Origin: Phoronis ovalis
Lineage: Eukaryota > Phoronida > Phoronidae
Direction of reading: 5' to 3'
DNA: 12,664 nt
Assembly: GCA_028565635.1 (NCBI GenBank)
Contig: JAOXYB010043270.1
Location: forward strand, 1 to 12,664
Each line of letters starts with the position of its first letter. The first letter of the stretch is position 1. Position numbers and translations under genes: made by a program. A model generated the notes under the pieces. It searched no databases, was not told where the DNA came from, and saw only the letters and a list, made by a program, of their open reading frames with translations. Below are positions 9,206 to 12,664 of the stretch, one piece after another.

Positions 9206-9524
9206 TGTTCCCTTAATTTTACTTGAAATTTGGGGTCCTTGATATATTTTACCGTTTTTAGCCAAATTTAGATAAAGGAAAGGTGACTTTTTCATGCTTT
9301 CGTATAACATTTTCTCTACTACTGTTTTTTAAAAAGAAAAAATGTAGTGTGAATTTGTAATTTGGGATTAGGAGCATTTGAAAGTTCACGCCATTTTTGA
9401 ATTTCTGCCAATTCTGAATATTTTATAGCATATATGTGAGGACCTCAATTGCACGTACAAATACAATTTGTGCTCTAATAGGCATGTTGTGCAACGTGTT
9501 CCCTAAGCATATAATATACTTATT

Positions 9525-9560
9525 ATGCAAATTAATGTATGACGTCATGCATGACGTCAT
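9525..9560. promoter_or_regulatory. POU octamer beside a 22-bp palindrome containing two CREs
   Basis: ATGCAAAT (9525-9532), the exact POU/Oct octamer, is followed by a perfect 22-bp palindrome (9539-9560) that contains two full CRE octamers TGACGTCA at 9540-9547 and 9552-9559, set 12 bp apart. CREs bind CREB/ATF dimers. The palindrome lies within otherwise non-coding DNA. Confidence 0.4.
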
Positions 9561-9636
9561 GATTATTGCCGAGATAGTTGCACGTCTTGTAAATACTGAA
9601 GCAGTCCATACAATAGCTGAACTATTAGCTGTATGA

Positions 9637-9704
9637 TATTTGTGTAAACGTTACGTAGAGTAAGTGTTATTTTATTTATGTAAACACTACATAAAGTGTT
9701 AAAT
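9637..9704 (+). repeat. Two-copy 36-bp tandem repeat
   Basis: TATTTGTGTAAACGTTACGT (9637-9656) continues AGAGTAAGTGTTATTT, and the next copy starts at 9673 with TATTTATGTAAACACTACAT and ends AAAGTGTTAAAT. It is a diverged direct tandem duplication. Confidence 0.75.
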
Positions 9705-9709
9705 AACAT

Positions 9710-10050
9710 ATATGTCCAAAGCAGTATACAGTCAGTAGCCACTTTCTTCGTGATTATAAGCACCAGTTCAGCGTTTTCGCCACAAGCAATAGCTGTATGA
9801 GTGAGGATGTAGGGAGATAATTGTTTAAATTTCAATGGAAACAAGAATTGAATTTTCATTCATAAACATAAACAATATCAACTGTTACAATTGTATTTCC
9901 AGTTTCTACCAAGAAAAGCCTAAAAAAATATACAAATGAAAATGTTGTTCAAGCACCTGTTACGGATTATATCAAATGTAAGCGCCGGTGAATTGCAAAT
10001 ACACTGTTTGTGCACTAAATTACCAACACCTTGTGAACATATGCTGACTA
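9710..10050. other. Non-coding stretch
   Basis: Short open frames exist on both strands (for example 9563-9859 minus) but they lack recognisable motifs and overlap each other. No repeats or element ends seen. Confidence 0.45.
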
Positions 10051-10057
10051 GACACTG

Positions 10058-10440
10058 TCACTGTTGCCATCGCTGCTGCTGCCACATGAGGGCATGTGTG
10101 CAGGTTTCCCTATTGCAGTGGCAACCAGGCGTACAAGACATTTGTATCGTAAAGCAGACGTAGGATTTTCTTTCACAGTTTGATTTCTTGCATGTACACG
10201 TAATGAGCTGCATTTGGACTGGAGGGATTTCCCCCTGAGTCATATAATACTTAATATCAAGTTGTCCATCATTGACAGTCCAACCACATTTGGGGCATGT
10301 GGTGTTCTAGTTGTTCCATTTCGGTAACAAAAATCCTCCTTCCACAGAAGTGTTTGGTAGTTAGCATCGCCCTTGGAAACCTTTTTTGAATATTTGGTGC
10401 GATTTCCTGCAATCTGGTGCATTATAGGACTATTTTTGCA
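10058..10440 (-). pseudogene. Broken C-terminal part of a CXC-type cysteine-rich protein
   Basis: Reading leftward, DANYQTLLWK (10368-10339) is followed, after a frameshift near 10300, by CPKCGWTVNDGQLDIKYY and MTQGEIPPVQMQLIT, then a cysteine-rich tail beginning CTCKKSNC (from 10198) and ending CTPGCHCNRETC, with a stop at 10058. The order ANYQ...W, then GW...DG, then acidic/proline spacer, then CXC tail is that of a multi-copy group of uncharacterised invertebrate proteins whose tail resembles the tesmin/TSO1 CXC zinc-binding module. One expected cysteine has become tyrosine (SYVC where CxC is usual; TGC to TAC). The matching N-terminal and middle parts lie at 10839-11863 but on the opposite strand. 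Confidence 0.7.
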
Positions 10441-10600
10441 AGGACACAATGTGCCACTTTTTGGAATTGTAATACGGATTATGTAGCATTTTATTGGAAA
10501 AAAATACAATGAAATATATTTCAAAGAAAATTTGGTTCTTTTATGTTATTTTGCAAAGTTGGGATGCATGTGCTTTGCACAGTGACATGTTGAAAAAGGG

Positions 10601-10693
10601 GTAAAACTTTTTTGACCTCCTCACATTGATGATAAAACTTTTTAGACTCCTCCCCTTGTAAGGGGTCTAAACTTTTCTTACGCTCCCCCCCCC
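10601..10693. repeat. Third minisatellite (AAAACTTTTTAGACTCC units) ending in a C-run
   Basis: Units start at about 10603, 10634 and 10668, each with AAACTTTT followed by GAC/ACGCTCC, spaced 31 and 34 bp. The array ends in nine C (10685-10693), then ACAAATATGCCG. It opens a minus-strand frame with repeated KKxxxP-like segments (10521-10880), which I regard as repeat-derived. It lies exactly between the two oppositely oriented halves of the broken CXC-family gene. Confidence 0.8.
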
Positions 10694-10838
10694 ACAAATA
10701 TGCCGACCCCTTTGCATAAATTGTGACCAGTTCCTTATATAAGCATGATTCATACGAGCAGAACACCGAGGCAGCTGGCAGCTTCACCTTCAGGCAGCAA
10801 CAGCAATGCTCCATATTTGTTTTCAATCGACTGAAATG

Positions 10839-11863
10839 GACGCAAAATGGATGCCTGTTTATCTGGCTGACATGAAACAACTAGAAAACAGCGCCCCTGA
10901 AGATTATGAAGCATTCTGAAAAGAAGACCTCGCAGTTTCTAGGTCTAAGAAGCCATTTTCTCAAGCTTGGAATGATATGGCAGTAGAACAAACTGCAAAT
11001 AGATTCAGTAAAACCTCTCATGCGATAATAGGATAACAAGAATACGGTAGATAAATGGTTTGTTACCCGACATGAAAGATCAGCAATCGCATCTGCAACT
11101 AAAGACATGGTACAATTAAATGAAGACAGTCACACTGATACGCACAAAGATGTCAACAAGATTAGGGTGAGGGTAATGTTAAGAAGATAATGAACATTAT
11201 CGATAGAGGAGCTATTGCTAATCCGGCTATGCTAAAGCCGGACGAAGTGTGCCGCTGATAAATATTGCCTCTGGAATGGTCATGCATGATAAAGATGTCA
11301 TGTCTGTTGTACTTATAATAAAACCTGAACAGCAGTGGACATTCTCTACACTTGCTAGGAAATTTTATGATAACATAGCTAGACCATTGTCCCAGATTCC
11401 AGGGTGCAGGCAATCTCAAGTAACATTTGATCGTTACAACGTTGAAATTTGTATTACAACTTCTGAGATTATCAGAAGATACGGTGTATGAACATATGCA
11501 CAAACTGTTATTCACAGCGGAGAAATACCTTTACCTAAACGTGAGTTATGCATATTTTTTGCAAACAAGTTTGTAACATAGGCCATTTAGAACTGGATAG
11601 GGAAAATAAATTATTGTTACTGGTCAATTTGAGAAAGCAACAGAAATTAAGACAGTAAAAAAATGACAACTGTTTATTACCAGTCAGTGTTAATTATGAA
11701 GAAGCAGATATTCGTCTTTGTTGACCATTGCCCTAGATTTAGTATTGAATTTGACAACATCGTCATAAGAACACCTGATACCGATATAGATCTACTGTTG
11801 TTACATTCAGAAATATATGTTCGTGAAGTCAATATCCCACCGGGAGTCAATACACGGCTTTGA
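10839..11863 (+). pseudogene. Broken N-terminal and middle part of the CXC-family (nuclease-like) gene
   Basis: Pieces in order: KWMPVYLADMKQLE (from 10845), a TGA at 10917, KKPFSQAWNDMAVEQ, a TAA at 11034, a frame change to DKWFVTRHERSAIASATKD (about 11049), a stop at 11188, another frame change to PLINIASGMVMHDKDVM (from 11252), and then, after loss of roughly 200 residues relative to the family, TFSTLARKFYDNIARPLSQ, VTFDRYNVEI and EIIRRYG. A TGA at 11489 interrupts that frame, which continues VIHSGEIPLPK to a stop at 11579. YEEADIRL (11695-11718) and FDNIVIRTPDTDIDLLLLH (from 11750) follow in different frames. In related animal proteins the EEAD and SPDTD blocks carry acidic residues resembling the metal-binding set of FEN/PIN-type nucleases. 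That activity is inferred. Many stops and frame changes make it non-functional. Confidence 0.8.
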
Positions 11864-11970
11864 ACAAGGATTGGCAGGAATTTTCACTATAATAATATAA
11901 TAATAACATTGCTACTTCTGTTCGCTCTTGAATCCAGGCGGCACGTCTTGACTATGAAGCATTAAAGTAT

Positions 11971-12245
11971 GCCCGGGGTACTCATGGTTTTTTGACTACT
12001 TGGATGTGCCGGCAAACCCAATCCAACAGTTTAGCTTATAGTAGCAACCCACTCCAATTTTTTTGAAATATGAAGGTAGCAATCCAAATTTTGTGAAATC
12101 TAAGGGTAGCAATCCAAAATTTAAAATATTTGAGTAGCAATCCATTTTTACGCAAACTGACTGATACAAACCAAATTCCAAAAATCTTTTTATGGATACA
12201 AACCTAAAATTAATCCAAGTTATTGACTGTAAGCAGTTGGTAGCA
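11971..12245. repeat. Dispersed minisatellite element, copy B
   Basis: It has the same head (CCCGGGGTACTCATGG, then GTGCCG at 12006), units GTAGCAATCCAAA at about 12041, 12076, 12106 and 12134, and the same central block (TACGCAAACTGACTGATACA and onward) as copy A at 2518. Copy B has one extra ~30-bp unit (about 12090-12119). It ends at GTAGCAA (12239-12245), where copy A continues with more units. The minus-strand 61-codon frame with FGLLP segments follows from the repeat. Confidence 0.85.
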
Positions 12246-12664
12246 ACAGACGTAGTGCGATTTTTGTTTTTTCAAAGACGTTATTAACTCAAAAGAAGAA
12301 ATTAGAAAGCAGACACTAAGAAGACAGAAGAAAGAAATCAAAATTGTATCAATTCACTAAGTCATAGGATATTGGTAAATCTTTTAATGTTTTAATTTAT
12401 ATCGTATACTATAGGGTATAACTCTAGTTTAAGGGCCTTCTATATTTAAAATGTATAGAAGTCGGAAGATTTGTAATTAATACACTTTGGTATTATTTGG
12501 TTGAGGGTCGAGCGTTCGGAGCGGACAAAAAGCTAGCTACTTTAAGACATCTTGGCCGGTCGCAAGTCCGGGTGTGCCTTTTGATATTGATGGGCGGCTT
12601 TTCCGATTCTGTATTATTTTAAATTTCATAACTTTATTGCTTTGTTATATTGATATTCTTGTAG
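12246..12664. other. Non-coding stretch to the window end
   Basis: Nothing recognisable as a gene or mobile element. A purine-rich patch (about 12290-12345) and an imperfect palindrome (around 12398-12420, TATCGTATACTATAGGGTATA) are the only local structures noticed. Confidence 0.5.

Larger units (their letters stand above)
8890..9435. other. Non-coding stretch carrying candidate factor sites
   Basis: No coding homology or repeat structure seen. It contains the T-MARE at 9024-9036 and the nuclear-receptor half-sites at 9182-9205, listed separately. Confidence 0.5.

Noticed and set aside
9936-10163. Plus-strand His/Cys-rich frame (HCHCCHRCCCH) as a metal-binding protein
   Set aside because: It is the antisense of the CXC tail coded on the minus strand, where the family match is clear.
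10521-10880. 119-codon minus-strand frame as a coding sequence
   Set aside because: It overlaps the third minisatellite and is antisense to the start of the recognised plus-strand pseudogene.
11162-11515. 117-codon minus-strand frame
   Set aside because: It is the antisense shadow of the plus-strand family homology (ARKFYDNIARPLSQ and neighbours).

Overview
The window looks like intron-bearing, AT-rich nuclear DNA of an invertebrate animal. It has long microsatellites, Helitron debris, several short inverted-repeat transposons, dispersed minisatellites and exon-like islands with GT-AG borders, and no operons, Shine-Dalgarno sites or long intact reading frames. The gene-fragment types and the ~31-bp minisatellites fit a lophotrochozoan, most likely a bivalve mollusc. 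That placement is a guess from sequence style. I see no intact protein-coding gene, rRNA or tRNA.

Layout. 1-185 is a hexanucleotide and GT microsatellite. 392-1131 (minus) is a decayed, internally deleted Helitron Rep/helicase. 1752-3252 (plus) holds two exon-like pieces: a possible first coding exon (1833-1926) and a stronger internal exon (3121-3252). Between them lies copy A of a dispersed minisatellite (2518-2835). 3504-7646 is a 4.1-kb non-autonomous element with inverted ends made of repeated ~16-bp units, bounded by an 8-bp direct repeat. Inside it are two further elements: a 173-bp MITE with a 9-bp target duplication and a 464-bp MITE with TA flanks.

8091-8270 is a second minisatellite. 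8700-9560 is non-coding and carries an unusual concentration of textbook transcription-factor sites: NRF1-like, a perfect T-MARE, nuclear-receptor direct repeats, and a 22-bp palindrome with two CREs beside a POU octamer. 10058-11863 is a broken gene of a multi-copy animal family that has an acidic nuclease-like region (EEAD and PDTD motifs) and a cysteine-rich CXC tail. Its tail lies on the minus strand to the left and its body on the plus strand to the right, with a third minisatellite between them. 11971-12245 is copy B of the first minisatellite, and the rest is unremarkable AT-rich DNA.

No gene set works as a pathway here. The interest is genomic: nested mobile elements, three minisatellite families with nearly the same ~31-bp period, and an apparently inverted pseudogene.
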